Shown piece after piece: positions 12,658 to 25,318 of a stretch of 64,000 nucleotides of DNA. Within the stretch, counting starts at the first letter, position 1. Each line of letters opens with the position of its first letter. Origin of the DNA: Anisakis pegreffii (taxonomy: Eukaryota > Nematoda > Chromadorea > Rhabditida > Anisakidae); NCBI GenBank assembly GCA_035041965.1, contig JAPYMA010002482.1, positions 1 to 64,000 on the forward strand, in the 5' to 3' direction. A program made the position numbers and the translations under genes. Under the pieces are notes generated by a model. It saw only the letters and a list, made by a program, of their open reading frames with translations. It was not told where the DNA came from and searched no databases.

Positions 12658-15600
12658 TCAATTTTCACTGCGTGATGAACTTTCCGGCTGACTTGAATCC
12701 GAGCCTGTCTCCTCACCCTCACGCCACGTTTCACCATGCGATAACGATGTGAAATCAGCTGCCTTCAAGCCAGCCCTTTGCACTTCTTCTTTCAGCAATC
12801 GTGGCGGTTCCAAATATGCCTTAAAATATGCACGTTAAAAGACAGGATTCATCGAAGATATTTGGCGTTTCAGTTGATACTAGTAAAGGATTTAACGAAC
12901 GAAGTAAACATTGCAGATTAGTTACCAATCAACTGTACAGATTCCAATTCTTTTGACCAATAATTTTTTGTCAGGCTATTTATGGTTTCTCTCACTATTT
13001 GATCAAATAAAACAATTTATTCGTAAAAAACAATTAGAAATTTGACTTGAATAATGCAGTGACCCAATAGAACTGATTATATAGTTAGAATGCATCTAAA
13101 GATTGTAGATCCAGCATAGCATTCAAGTAAAACGTTAATGGCTGAAATGAAATTATACGATAATACTTTCACTGACCTCATTTGACCCCATTTCATAAGT
13201 TCCCCAATGAATAGCGATTGATTTTTTGGCACAAATTTTTTGATGGATTTTAACTGCCTCAGTTACATTGATATGTTGCGGTTTCATGAACCATCTGTAA
13301 TTCGATGTACTCACAATCAGCATGAGAGAAATGAATAAATAAATCATCATATTCGAGTACACTCTAATTCTCTATAATTCTTCATCGACAAAAACTCAAG
13401 TACTCCTTAAAACGAGTACATCGATAACCAAGAACATATAAAACCATTCAGAATTCGTTGGATACTTGCTTTCCACAAGAACCACTTCATTTTTGCTAGT
13501 TTTTCCTGAATAATGATGGAATGCTGCAAGTGTGAAACATTCAGAGATTGGTTCGTAACGAAACGTCCAATGGGCAGAAGCTGTTGGAATAGAATACATT
13601 TGTATCAATAAGTGCTTAAACTAACGATCCAAGTAATTCAAGTAATTTGCACTCTAATGTCAGCCATCACTATCTTTGATTGTCATTCTTGGTTTGCGAA
13701 GAAACTGCTTACCTGGGAGCATAACATCCAATTGGAATGGCGGCTAAGTCGAATGGTCCCAACTTCTTACCGAGAACATCAAACTCTCTCTCACAATAAC
13801 CCGTATCACCGGCAAAATAAAACTTTCGTTCCTCACCAACCACAGCCCATCCACTCCATAGCGTCTACAATGTATGGAATAAACCACTCACAAAGTGCAC
13901 GTTCACAGAAACAGCAAAAATGTGCACGTGACAATGACATAATTTTATTTTATCGCGATGTTCATCGTATTCTACTGTATGATTTATTGATGCAAAGGGA
14001 CAGTTAAAAACTATTGACACTTGAAAATCAAAAAATTCGAACTGAATTAAGTTCAGACTTAGACTGCTATGGTACTAGTCTCAAACGTTGGGTACTTATG
14101 CGTCTGAAATACTCGATAGTCGTACAACTGCACTATTGAAGTTTTCAGGAGGCTTAACTGAGAAATGAGCAAACTTAGAGGACACTTCATGAAATCGTCT
14201 GAAGAATCATCGACTACTAACTGAATAGAACTCTTCTACACGAGAAGAAGGAAGCTCGAACGATTGCTCGCTTCCTAGTGCTTCATTCATTAGAATTAAT
14301 ATCGTTAATATCGCCATATCCAACACAATTAACTCATTCATCACTTTCAAAAGCGAGAAGTGTTCAAAAATGGAACAGTTGAAAATTTTCCCAAACTTAA
14401 AATAAAAATTTAGATGGGATCATGACGTGATCTGGTAAAGAAAAGCGATTCTTCATTACGCACGATCGAAAGCAGTGGAGCGAACGGGCGATTTTTACAT
14501 TGATAAGCGCCAATCAATTGAAGAACATTAGTGTATAATAAATAAGAGAAGTGAGTTGATGAACAAGGCAGATAAACTATTTCAGATGATGTTTACGACT
14601 GAAGTGATGAAACAGAGCTTGAAATGAATTAAAAATCGTGATGCATTAAATACGAATGCACTGCTTTAAGCTGTATTTGACTGATTATGATTTTTGGTGT
14701 TACAAACAGTAGTGATGCTAAATTCTTTCTGACTAAACGATAGCAAAATGCAAACAAATCGCTTTCACCAGTGTGAAGAAACAGAAAAAATTCTATTGAA
14801 AACGAAAAATTAATGTTTTTTTTTCATTCTTCCATTTTTCTCATTTTATTTTCGGTCTCATTTGTTGCTACAATCTTTTCTTACAGCACTTCCTATTAAA
14901 AGTGTTTCGCACACGAAAAGGCACAAAAATTCGACGAATACATTCTGGATTACTTGAATGGTCTCATTCAATATGGATTACTTAAAACAATCCGAATAAG
15001 ATTATTTGCTCAATAAGCAATATCGAACATATTCTCATTGCACAGTATCTGAACAGCTGATGTGAGTGTGTTTGACAGTTGTCATCGTAACCATTGTGAT
15101 CATCGAGTGAGCTCATATCAACCGAAAATATCGGTGATGAACAAAAACTGTTGAAAATAATCGGAACAAGTGAGCAAAAAGAGAACCCTTGCAAGAAAGT
15201 ATAATCATATACACAACAACTACATGTACCGTTGTGAATGAATTGTTAAGAGAAAAACAGACATGTATATAAATCCGTTTATAACAAATAAAATGTTCAC
15301 CTTGAAACGATCCAAAATACCGCGTTGTGACCAATGCTGTGCAGGAATACACCAAATTTCAGCCTGCGTTCCATTGAAATCGAATTTTCGATGATCACCC
15401 CTGAACATAAGCACACGATACCCATTAAACCGTTTTTTTAAACGGAAAAGCCCCAGTACTCAACCAGTATTCAAATAACATCAGCTAACGTCAGCTATCA
15501 CCTAATTTGTGTATCAGTTACAAGCAAACTATTGCATAAATGCAAAAAACAATACAGGATCGTTCACCTCATTTCGGTGGCATGGTTGCGATAATATAAC

Positions 15601-17046
15601 AAGGCATATGGAGATTATGAAAGTGTGACAGCTTTGCTGGTTAGTAATAACTCAACTGTTGCAGAACAGTGCTATAATGGATCCAGTTCAAGAAAGAGCT
15701 AATAGGGAGGTTATGATTTCGACGGATAAAAGACGATATACCAGTTCATTTCATGGACATTCGCAGCTGGTATACCATTGTTCACCATCCAAAGCTTTAC
15801 GCCCAACGGCACAAACCATAACATCCGCGGAAACAGTTCACTTAGTCTTTGAACACTTTTCGCATCCAAATGATCATAATGATTATGTGAGATCACACCA
15901 AAATCCAACTGGAATCAAGCGTTGAGTGATTCTCAGTGTTTTTGGTCGATTGTAACCATTGGCTAAAACTGCGACTGAATCGCATTTGCGGCAATATTTT
16001 GTAAGTGCTTCATGGGTGATGCAGGAATATAGTGCGACAATTTGAAAATTTTCTCATTTTTCATCACAACTACCTGGCGCACACATTCTCGTCTCTTGAG
16101 AGCAACCTCGCTTCTGTTGGGAGACCCGAAGTGACACTGCCTTATTGTTAGCCTGATGTAGGAGATCTACATCCGAATGAGAATCAAATTTTACTCACTC
16201 CCACTGAACAATAAAGTCCTCATATTCGAGTAAAACAACCTTTGTGATGAGGAAATAATTTTGGACTTTTTGGTGGCCCATGAGTTCCGGTTTGGTTGCT
16301 GATCCCACCCACATCCAATCTATCGCTCGAACCTCCTACTAGTGCTATTGATAAAACAACACTTCAGAACCTGGTCAAATCATCGCATCATTCCAATAAC
16401 AGTCCAGCATAAGAAATTATGGGTAAGCAGCAATCATATTCTCAGCATTCCCAACAAATCCACACGGAAATCACCTTTCCCATTCGTGGGATTCACGAAC
16501 CTCAGGCAGCTGTTCTAATTCAATCGGTGGTGGTCGATACCGGCGCGGTCCAAATGCCACTTGGATTGGTGAGGCTCTGGGTGACCATACTGGATCAGTG
16601 ATAAAGTTGATCGCACCCATTTGAACGAGTACGGTAGCGTGACCAAGCCATGTCAACGCGAGTTTCGATGACTGTTTTCGATTGAAGTCTGGCCTTTGAA
16701 CCGGTAACGTTTCGTCCAGAACCTTGAATGCGTTTATGCAAATGGCACTTAAGCCATTTTCAGATGCGAAACAATCAATTTTATGAAATTTCACTCTGTT
16801 CTTTGCTTCTTCAAAAAGCTTATTTCTTGATCATTCGACAACGAGTGATAACGAATGATGAGCCTCGGATGTGACCTCATCTGATGGAAGTTTCGAGTCA
16901 TCTTTCTCAACGAATTTCCACTTGAAAAGCGCAATCGGACCCGGTACACCCGTCCAATCGGTGAAAGAAGCTGGATTTCCGAAACGACTGCCATCGAAAC
17001 GTGGCTCCTCGAATTCCCATCGATCGCTACCGCTACTTTCGGACAT
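12658..17046 (-). CDS. NAPEPLD: NAPE-hydrolysing phospholipase D (7 exons, 363 aa)
   Basis: Zinc metallo-beta-lactamase-fold phospholipase that releases N-acylethanolamines (the anandamide class) from N-acyl-phosphatidylethanolamine at membranes. Exons: 17046-16876, 16722-16501, 15908-15742, 15400-15301, 13864-13713, 13294-13177, 12819-12658, all GT..AG and in phase. Motifs: [12 protein letters not shown] near residue 85, [11 protein letters not shown], the metal site SHNHYDHLD (His139, His141, Asp143, His144), AQHW (His209), GDTGY (Asp240), IHWGTY (His300), and a YLEPP tail. All expected zinc ligands are present. Length fits the family (human 393). The ATG at 17046 follows an in-frame TGA. 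The last 20 residues are Ser/Glu-rich and lineage-specific. Confidence 0.96.
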
Positions 17047-19315
17047 ATTCGTTCGAGCCTCGCTTCAAACACGATCACGAATTTCAATTTTACGGCTCAA
17101 ACGTTCCAGCATACAGTAAAACAATTTTTTCGTTAAACTACTTCCGTAAATCTTCAACAACTTCGGATAGGCAATCGCACGGAAAGTCGCCAATCGCACG
17201 AAAGAAAGTGGATAAAGAATAGGCCAACAGGATGCACAATGGCATCATTCAGAGAAAAATGCTGAACGAACTTTGAAAGTAATATTCAGTGGTGCTACGG
17301 AAACATTCTTTCAACTGCAATAATCTTTTGCAATCATTATTAAATGAACTAATAAATTTTGAAATGAAAATACATTTCCTTTGATTGGGTGCATACTGAT
17401 GAACAGATACAATACCTTCAAAATTCAGTTACATCGAAGTCATTTATAAATGCATGAATGACATTAAAATACTGAAGATTGCTGCCTAGAAGAAATAATC
17501 TTCGTAAACTTTTTGGTTCATTTTCGTATATATGAGCTCTTCTTGTTACAATTTTTTGCCATTTTCTATCATTAAAATATTATCACCCACGCCAGTGATG
17601 TCTCTGACAGCTTAACAAAACACCATAAGGACAGAACTGCATAAAATTGGAAATTGTTGGTTACAAGGATGGATGGTATGAGTATCGTAGGATTAAAGAT
17701 CGATTGATTAGCTGAAGGAATGAAAAAGTGAGGACAACAACAGTTGAGGACGGTGGAAAGTTAGTGTAAAACAACGAAAAATGAAAAATGCAATATAGGG
17801 ACATCACTGACCTGGTGGGCGCACCGTCTACAAGCAGTAGACATTTCATGGCAACATAAAGTAGCACAAACAAGCATCTCATTTATAACAAGCGCCTGAA
17901 TACACAAAAACTTTTCGTGACACAACTGAATCTCGCCCAACAATGCTCAACGATGCCATTCATACACAGCAAGCATCAGTACCATCGAAAAACAGCTACG
18001 AAAAATAAGCATCCAAAAATAACGATACAATAGCGGTGAATGTGGTCGAATGAAACATAGGAAATATTTCTGAATTTGAGGCAAAATATTGCGATTGCGA
18101 ACATTAAACATGTAAGGATGTATTCAGGAAAATCGGATTTTGTGAGGATTAAGAAAGTTTCCTTCATGCTCTTACAAAAGCGCAAACTTTACTCGATGAT
18201 TAACTATCAATATTCACCACAAAATCACAAATAGTTTCGAATATCTCACTCGCACCGTTCCTACTTTAAACATTTCACGACTCAACAGATGGCCAATTGA
18301 GAAGTGATTATATACCTTTCGAATATTTTCAAATTGCTTGAGTTCTGAACTCATCGAGTTGGAAAGTATTCGAATACCAATCATCTTTAGATCATAAATC
18401 AAAAGTTGTTTCAGTGACAATTTCTCAAACGCACATATTTTGAAGAATATAAAAGTATTTGGTAAACGAACATATGACGCGATATGAATCTACAAAATGA
18501 TCATTAGTTTAGACGATAATATCTAAACATTCACTTCATCAATTCCCGTTTTTTGTTCAGAATGCGCACTTCAGTTTCTGCTTCTCTTGTTTTCATTCAA
18601 CCTCCACTGACATTGAAGATAGCATCAAAAGAATTTACTCGCATACAACACCTATTTCATCAACAACAACTGAATAACTTCAACTCAATATCAAACACTC
18701 AAACTGAATCACAAAGAAACCATTACGAAGGTACAATAAGAGCATCACGAAACGTTTTTTCAAGAAAATTTCATAGGTTCGAGCAAATGACGATGTTGAC
18801 GAGAATTTTTCCCGATTTCAGATTTCGAAATAGATTCGACTACTTTAAATATTTATCATTTTGAGGATTTCAGCTTTCTGCACGGACCAATGTAGAACAT
18901 CGACAGCTTAACACTACCGATATCCCAGTGTACAAATATATGCAACTTGAACTGATGAAACAAGACGTGGATACATATACTAAGAATGTCTTCCCGATAA
19001 TCAATTAAAAACAGCTCGTTGAGTATTTCAACACAACACTAGCGCAGAGCACACAAAGCAAATCAGCTGTTTTCAGCAAGTCAATATAAAAATGCCTTCA
19101 AAGGCATCCTGGAAGTTATCAATATCAGCTGAGCTTAGTGGCAATTAGGTGGTTGAGTAACAAACATAGTTAACGAATTTCATTTACTGTCACAAAAAAT
19201 ATTTGATTCCCTCCCAAAGGAAACGATAATTGACATATTTAATACTAATAATTATTATTACCATTATTATTGTTATTGAGATAATCACTCTTATTATTAT
19301 TTTTGGTATCTATTC
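17047..19315. other. Intergenic DNA upstream of NAPE-PLD
   Basis: About 2.3 kb with no gene I can support. It ends in a degenerate ATT-rich triplet tract at about 19245-19310, directly beside the fold-back element. Confidence 0.4.
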
Positions 19316-20100
19316 CGTTTTTGTTGTATAGAAGCGAATTTAGACGATACGAGTGAACAAGCTCAAAATTGGCGTACTTGTTGGATGCTGTTGGACTGTG
19401 TAACGGTAGTGTGGAGAGTGTGCAGTAACCAACAACCCTTCAATAAGAGTATTGATGAATGTCAAGTTGAGATCGCACGCATCAGCAATTTACTCACTAA
19501 ACTTTTCACACTTCTTTCTGCACCACAATTCATGGTTTGTTTTGTTTATTCGATTTTTTCACATAACTATAATTTTTTGGTATGTGCTCTTACACATCTC
19601 ATATGCATTATTACCTACAAAAAGTTTTTTAAAGTGCAGATATATCGGTGCTTTTGCTGTTAAGCGGTGCACCCGTTTCGTTGTCTATCTATGTGAAGGC
19701 CCATCGAAAGTGAGAAAAGGGATAGCCTTAGTTAGCATAAGCCTAAGCGCACGCCACGGATTCGTCTGACGCATGTGCGAGCGTGTACTCCCCCTTAACA
19801 GCAAAAGATCAGATGTGCAAGAATACATACCAAAAAGAATTACAGTTATGTGAAAAAATCAGATAAACAAAACAAACCATGAATTGTGGTGCAGAAAGAA
19901 GTGTGAAAAGTTTAGTGAGTAAATTGCTGGTGCGTGCGATCTCATTCAACTTTAAATTCATCAATATTCTTATTAAAGAGTTGTTGGTTACCGCATACTC
20001 GCCACACTACCGTTACACAGTCTAACAGCATCCAACAAGAACGCCAATTTTGAGCTTGTTCACTCGTATCATCTAAATTCGCTTCTATACAACAAAAACG
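19316..20100. mobile_element. Fold-back / MITE-like inverted-repeat element, 785 bp
   Basis: The left end CGTTTTTGTTGTATAGAAGCG at 19316 is matched in reverse complement by the right end at 20080-20100. The match continues inward with scattered differences to about 19666 and 19793 (CTTTTGCTGTTAAG against CTTAACAGCAAAAG). Arms are therefore about 300-350 bp around a loop of roughly 125 bp. No transposase frame: the open frames inside (for example 19385-19663) are by-products of the arms. No clear target-site duplication; an ATT-rich tract borders the left end. It fits a non-autonomous DNA transposon, or a hairpin able to yield dsRNA. Confidence 0.75.
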
Positions 20101-22361
20101 AGGTAAGAACATTTCCTTCAGTCATTCTGGGCAAATAAATGTGAGAAGTAACAGTCCGTGTATCCTCACAAACGAAAATGAGCCATGAACATGCAACAGA
20201 GACGGCATATTTCACCTCATTCACGTAAGTTGGTGAATGATATTTGTCTGACGATCAACGATTACTCAATCTGTATACAAAACATTTCAATAAATAGTTC
20301 AAGATTCTTATGCTAACGATAAGCTAAGGTTTCCTTCTACAAATTGATGAAATTGGCCTCGATCTTAATATCTGGCCACATGAAACATTCCTGTTCCACA
20401 TTGCTGGAAGAATCTCCCGTGAAAACCGATGAAAGTGACAGAAATTTATCTCATCTGTTAGCGAGGTTACGAAAGGACTCTCTTACGAACGTTATCTCGC
20501 AACCGAAGGTGAGATTTCTCGACAGAATGCCACGGAACTGTTGATTGTTAGTTACAAATGAGCCGAGTGGATTTCGTAAGCAATACTTTATCGTTGCGAT
20601 ATTTTGCACATTGCCATGCATCCATCAAACAACTGAATGCAAAGTTTATTATTTATGCAAAGTTTATTCGAACAGTTAAAGTATGATACAATGAGACACG
20701 AAACAGCACTGACTGTGAATAACAAAGAACAAAAATACGAATCGCTCAATTTCATAGCACTCACAATCAGCAGATGCAGTGATATAGTAGAAATTTTTAT
20801 TATACAAAGGTTTCAATCAAAGAAACCATGAGCGCCATCATTTGTAGCCTTTGAAATCGCATTGGAACACAGTGACTGCTTCACGCAATTTTATTCCCAG
20901 AAAGAGTTCAAAATGAGTCGGTTTGTATGTTCATCGAGTGAAAAAGTAGAAAAAATTATGGTGAAATTCTTTTATTGGTTTGGTGAGAAAAAATGATTAC
21001 TTTTATCGTCGTGGATGTGCCACTGACATGGTGAAATTCATCGATGACCGCACACTAACCCCGAATCTGTCGGTGGGTCTACGAAAAAATCATGCGTTTC
21101 ACTCGATTTTTTAAGCGTTCAATAATATCAAAATGGGTTTTCCAACTCGGGCATAATCAGGTGAGCAGCGATAAACGTAGCTCGAAGGTTAATGAGAACC
21201 CACGGAAAGACATCACTTCCCTATCCCAATGAAGAGTGGCCTGGTCTGAATCGATGGATTCTTTCGGTGGCCACTGATGCAATTCTAGGTTTGAACATAT
21301 CACAAAAACGCTTGTTTGTTAAATCTCAAAATTTTTTCACCACCCAATATTTACAAATTTTCCAATAGGCAGTCAATAGAAAACATTTGGGTGCCTTTTA
21401 GCATTGAAATAATTGAAACAGCGAAGAAATTTCCTAGTTGATGCGAACGCCCCATTAGCTTTGGATTTTTACCGGCCAAAAGTAGATATCGTATTTTTTG
21501 ATTTGCTGCATGGAGAAAAGGCATATTCTGAATTGATTCGAAACACACAAAAAAACGAACACAGAAAGCATTAGATTTAACAGTTGCAATATAACAAACA
21601 GTTTGAAAGATTTACGTTTCAGTATCAAGTAATCAGTTGAACCGTGGTCAAGAAAATCCGAAAAATTGAAGTAAAAAATGCATTCGTCGCCCAGCTGTCT
21701 ATTGATCACACTTACAGTTCAGCTCCCCCCTTTCCCTCCCCGCATTTTCCTGCTGTTATCATGAATCTCATTTTCGCCAGGTGTGTTCAAAATTCACATG
21801 AAAAATGTAGAACGGTTCACGATCCAGCAAATGAGCTCATTTCCACGTTTTCTTAAAGAAATAATCCATTGTTTTTCGCAGATTTCCGTCGGATTGTGAC
21901 TGTCAACTGGACATTTAAAGTGAGTGAAAGAATGTCGCTGATGTATATTTGTAATTCATTATTCAAGTACTTTGCACTTCAGCATTCCACAGATTACAAC
22001 TAGTTAAGCATAATTGTGATGTTTTACTATTACTAATCCTGGGCTCGATTTATCTTAATTTATTTACATCTCGTCAGAGCCATTTTAATCGTTTATCAGT
22101 TCAATACGACCATGAGACGGTTTGCAAAAACAAATTAATTGCCCATAATCAAGAGGAATACAAAAGCCATACTGAAGGCAATTTCCCTCAAACGTAACAG
22201 GACACTGCCCGATTTCCCAATGTAGGGAAATTTCATTGAAGGAGAAATTCGACTACCATTTCCTGATTATAGGCCTTGAGATGAATGCTTATCTGAATGA
22301 CATTTTACAAATTGATAATCTCATGAGAGAATGAAGTAGATGAATTGCAATTTGCAAGTGA
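20101..22361. other. Intergenic DNA between fold-back and Ig gene
   Basis: About 2.3 kb. The open frames at 20344-20544 (+) and 21351-21709 (-) have no recognisable product and no convincing splice partners. A pyrimidine-rich run lies at about 21721-21750. Nothing else supported. Confidence 0.4.
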
Positions 22362-23583
22362 TTACAAGGGATATAGAAAAGCAGATGTTACAGCACGACC
22401 AACTTCGTTCTCGCACAGCACTGTATATACACCATAATGATACGGTTGTACGTATGGTATTGTTAGCCTACACAAATCCGATGTATCCTCTATCTGAACG
22501 TCCGTAAATTTCAGTTTCTCATCGTTGAATAGCCAGCAAACCTGCAATACCACTCAGATAATTCCTGAGATCTTCAGCCAGCACCTCAAATATCAAAGTT
22601 TGTCGTGATTTTCAAATTTCATCTGAACTGCCCAACTATCTTCAGGGATGCGCTGTAAAGCTCTGAAATATTTCAACGATGTACTTAGAATATTCGTGTA
22701 GGCGGAACATTCATGAACATGAATTCAACCCAAATTAAAAATCCGTTGAATTACTGAAATCACTAAATTGTATTCATTGATCTAATGGAATCATACAAGA
22801 TGAGTATATATAGCGTACTGTATATCATTGACTCAAACATATTCTTGTTTCAGTTGAAATGAACTGATCATGTACATATTATGTAGGGATCAAAATACCA
22901 GTCAGATGGCATTATGAGGAAAGAATTCCTTTGATCAATATGATCGCTGAACTGGGAGCTGAAAGTTCCTCGATATCTGCTGGCATTAATTTTGTGGTTT
23001 TCAGTGAAAAGCTCCTTGGAGATAACCTTTGGTCTAGGTGAACCAAGTAAAACACAATCGAACATTGCACGTCCTCCAATCGGAATCCGCAGATCACCAA
23101 ATACTTTCAAGAATTCGGGCGCATAACTCCATGCATTTGTGGCGTATTTGTTGTGCGGTATTTCATAAGCCATTTGATTGACTTGCTGCAAACAACTTAG
23201 AATTTTGTCACATAAAGAGGCTTAAAAATCAGGGAGTCCTCTTCCATACGGTCTCTGAATGTGAACAGTGTTGCTTTCAGCTGCATTCAGGCGATCCAGT
23301 TGAGCTGTTTTTGATTTATTGTACGTTTCAAACTACTATAAGGAAGAAAATGGTCACACGGAATTGAAGCGCTTTTCTAAACGGATCTAAAAGGATTAAC
23401 CGCAGTTGGTAGCCATTGCAATGAGAGAATTAAAAAACAGACTGTGATGAAATTGCTGTAAAACAAAACCTTTGTAAGGGGATTTCGTTGGGGAACGGGT
23501 CTGTATGATGAGTCACCGTCGTACGAACTCATGCTCAGATTCGAGGAGAAATTGTTCGGTGAAGGTGTTGCGTAGCGATTCAT
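22362..23583 (-). CDS. Small intracellular Ig I-set domain protein (3 exons, 150 aa)
   Basis: Exons on the minus strand: 23583-23470, 23185-23027, 22541-22362, GT..AG and in phase. Residues 1-50 are Ser/Asn/Pro-rich (MNRYATPSPNN) with no signal peptide. Residues about 58-150 form one I-set immunoglobulin domain: PEFLKVFGDL, FDCVLLGSPRPKVCWLFNDE (Cys and Trp of strands B and C), LTIPYV, GVYTVLCENEVGRA. The canonical strand-F Cys of YxC is Val here (YTV), as in muscle-type Ig domains of twitchin, titin or palladin relatives. A cytoskeletal role is therefore likelier than a secreted one; the partner is unknown. The ATG follows an acceptor by 23 bases, suggesting a trans-spliced start. The end could also splice on (GTAATC overlaps the stop), so this may be a short isoform. 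Confidence 0.75.
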
Positions 23584-23606
23584 CAGTGCTGATATTGCTG
23601 CTGCAA

Positions 23607-23609
23607 CTG
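23607..23609 (-). other. Probable trans-splice (or cis) acceptor of the Ig gene
   Basis: The minus strand reads ATATTCCAG followed by 23 bases and the ATG at 23583. The leader is also open in frame, so an upstream coding exon is possible, but I find none. Confidence 0.4.
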
Positions 23610-24822
23610 GAATATTTAGTTTTTCAAGATTCTTGTTTTAATCTCACAACTAATGCATGATAGCAGAACGATTAACGACCGAATAACCATTTGTCAAGCA
23701 GTGTAAAATGTTCGAATAATATTATGGATTATCATAGCAATGCATTCATTTTAGGGAGATTTCAAACAATTGAGGTGACATTCTGCAGTGAGAAAGTATT
23801 ATAGACAGAAGTGGAGTACTGAATAGAAATTACTGAATGAATTTTTGCAGTATACATGTAAATTAATGTTATTTTTTGTAAAAAGTGATTGTTAAAGAAG
23901 AAACGATATGTTGACAAAGTATCAGTGCATATTAATTAATTTATCGGTAATATCGGCTAAACTCTCCTCACGATGAAACTCCAAGTCGTACATTTCAGAC
24001 GTATCCAGTGAAAGTAATTATTATGACACTAAAAATTCCTTCGCTCCGTCACGATTTGGATCATGTGATGGATATTAGCTTGAGCAGCTGAACGGTTAAG
24101 GAACGTTATTTGTTTTAAAATTCTGACATGATTTTGTGAGTGTGGGTAACGGTGGCATTAGCGATAGTAATTATGTTCAGTTATGAATATACGACTCTTC
24201 GAAGAGGGAACTAATTGAGTTTACGTGTTGCTGAACGCATCTGATTGTACATATCTGATGTGTGGCAAGTGAAAATCGAGAAGTAGTGCTTACTGGGATT
24301 GGGATTAACTAAAATTGAGTTTAGAAGAATTCACTTGGAAAATATGGGTTGTTGATTGGAACACATCTCCACAACAGTGGAAATAAGCGTGTTTCATTTT
24401 TTAAAAATGAAATTCCATACAAAACTCTAAATTTCCATTCGTTTGGCAAAAATTATTCGATGCTTATTGTTGTGAGCAGCAGACAGTATTGTGAAGCGAA
24501 TAAGCGATAGGTACGTGAGACTAAAAGAGTTCCATAAGAAGTTATGTACACATTACGACGATTATCGTTGTTCGCTAACAATCGAGTGAAAATAATCTCG
24601 TTCTATTGTCAAAACTGTATAATTTGAAGTTTGTAGATTGTTGCTTTGTGAAATAAGTTCAACAATTTCATCAAATTTTTATGGCTTTTACAAAATAAAT
24701 GCAAGACAAACAAACAATCCAACGAAATTTTGAAAATGTCGAAGGCAATTGATGCTCTAGCTTGAAAGAATAACTACATGGAAATTTTCAAATTTATTGC
24801 TCATTCACCGTAATATTTTCTC

Positions 24823-24867
24823 GAGGTTCTACGAATGAATATTTTGAGGTTTACGAATGAATATTTT
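24823..24867. repeat. 22-23-bp tandem duplication
   Basis: Two adjacent copies with core TACGAATGAATATTTT, differing by one base insertion. Confidence 0.65.
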
Positions 24868-25274
24868 CACGTTATACAGTGGAGGTAATGCAAAGTTTGA
24901 AGGAAAATGTTAATTGCATCCATGCCTGTTCTCGCTGATTACTCTCATTCTGCGATCGACTCGTAATTTCGAGATCAACTCCAAAGGAAAATGAACAGTC
25001 ACTGACTATACTAAATTACAATCGCACTCATTGACAGATTCCTTCACATGAATTCTCAACAATCAGAAAAAGAGACTTCAATCAATTTGAATTTTCCAAC
25101 AGAAAGGAACATTCCTGGATGTATGTTCGCGCATTATCGAGTGATGTTCGGAAGAATCGCGATTAGCTGATATAAGGGACTATTCAAAAGAGAATCATAG
25201 GGCAAGAATGAACGAAGTGAGTCAAATGAGTAGTTAGTTGAGACGAACTGCTTTAACGGAGTGAGGGGATTTGA

Positions 25275-25318
25275 CTGAGGTGAGGTGAGTAGAGGCGAGG
25301 TGAAGTGAGGTGAGGTGC
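25275..25318. repeat. GAGGT pentamer repeat, G-rich on + strand
   Basis: Imperfect tandem GAGGT/GAGGC/GAAGT units over about 44 bases. The + strand is nearly free of C and rich in GG pairs. Confidence 0.75.

Noticed and set aside
13612..14007. 131-codon plus-strand frame
   Set aside because: Antisense shadow of NAPE-PLD exon 5, which encodes GDTGY on the minus strand.
4972..17046. RPE and NAPE-PLD as an operon
   Set aside because: Same strand, but about 1.5 kb apart with no shared function; nematode operon genes are usually about 100 bp apart.
19385..19769. Two overlapping frames of 92 and 105 codons
   Set aside because: They lie in the arm and loop of the fold-back element, use non-ATG or chance starts, and have no motif.
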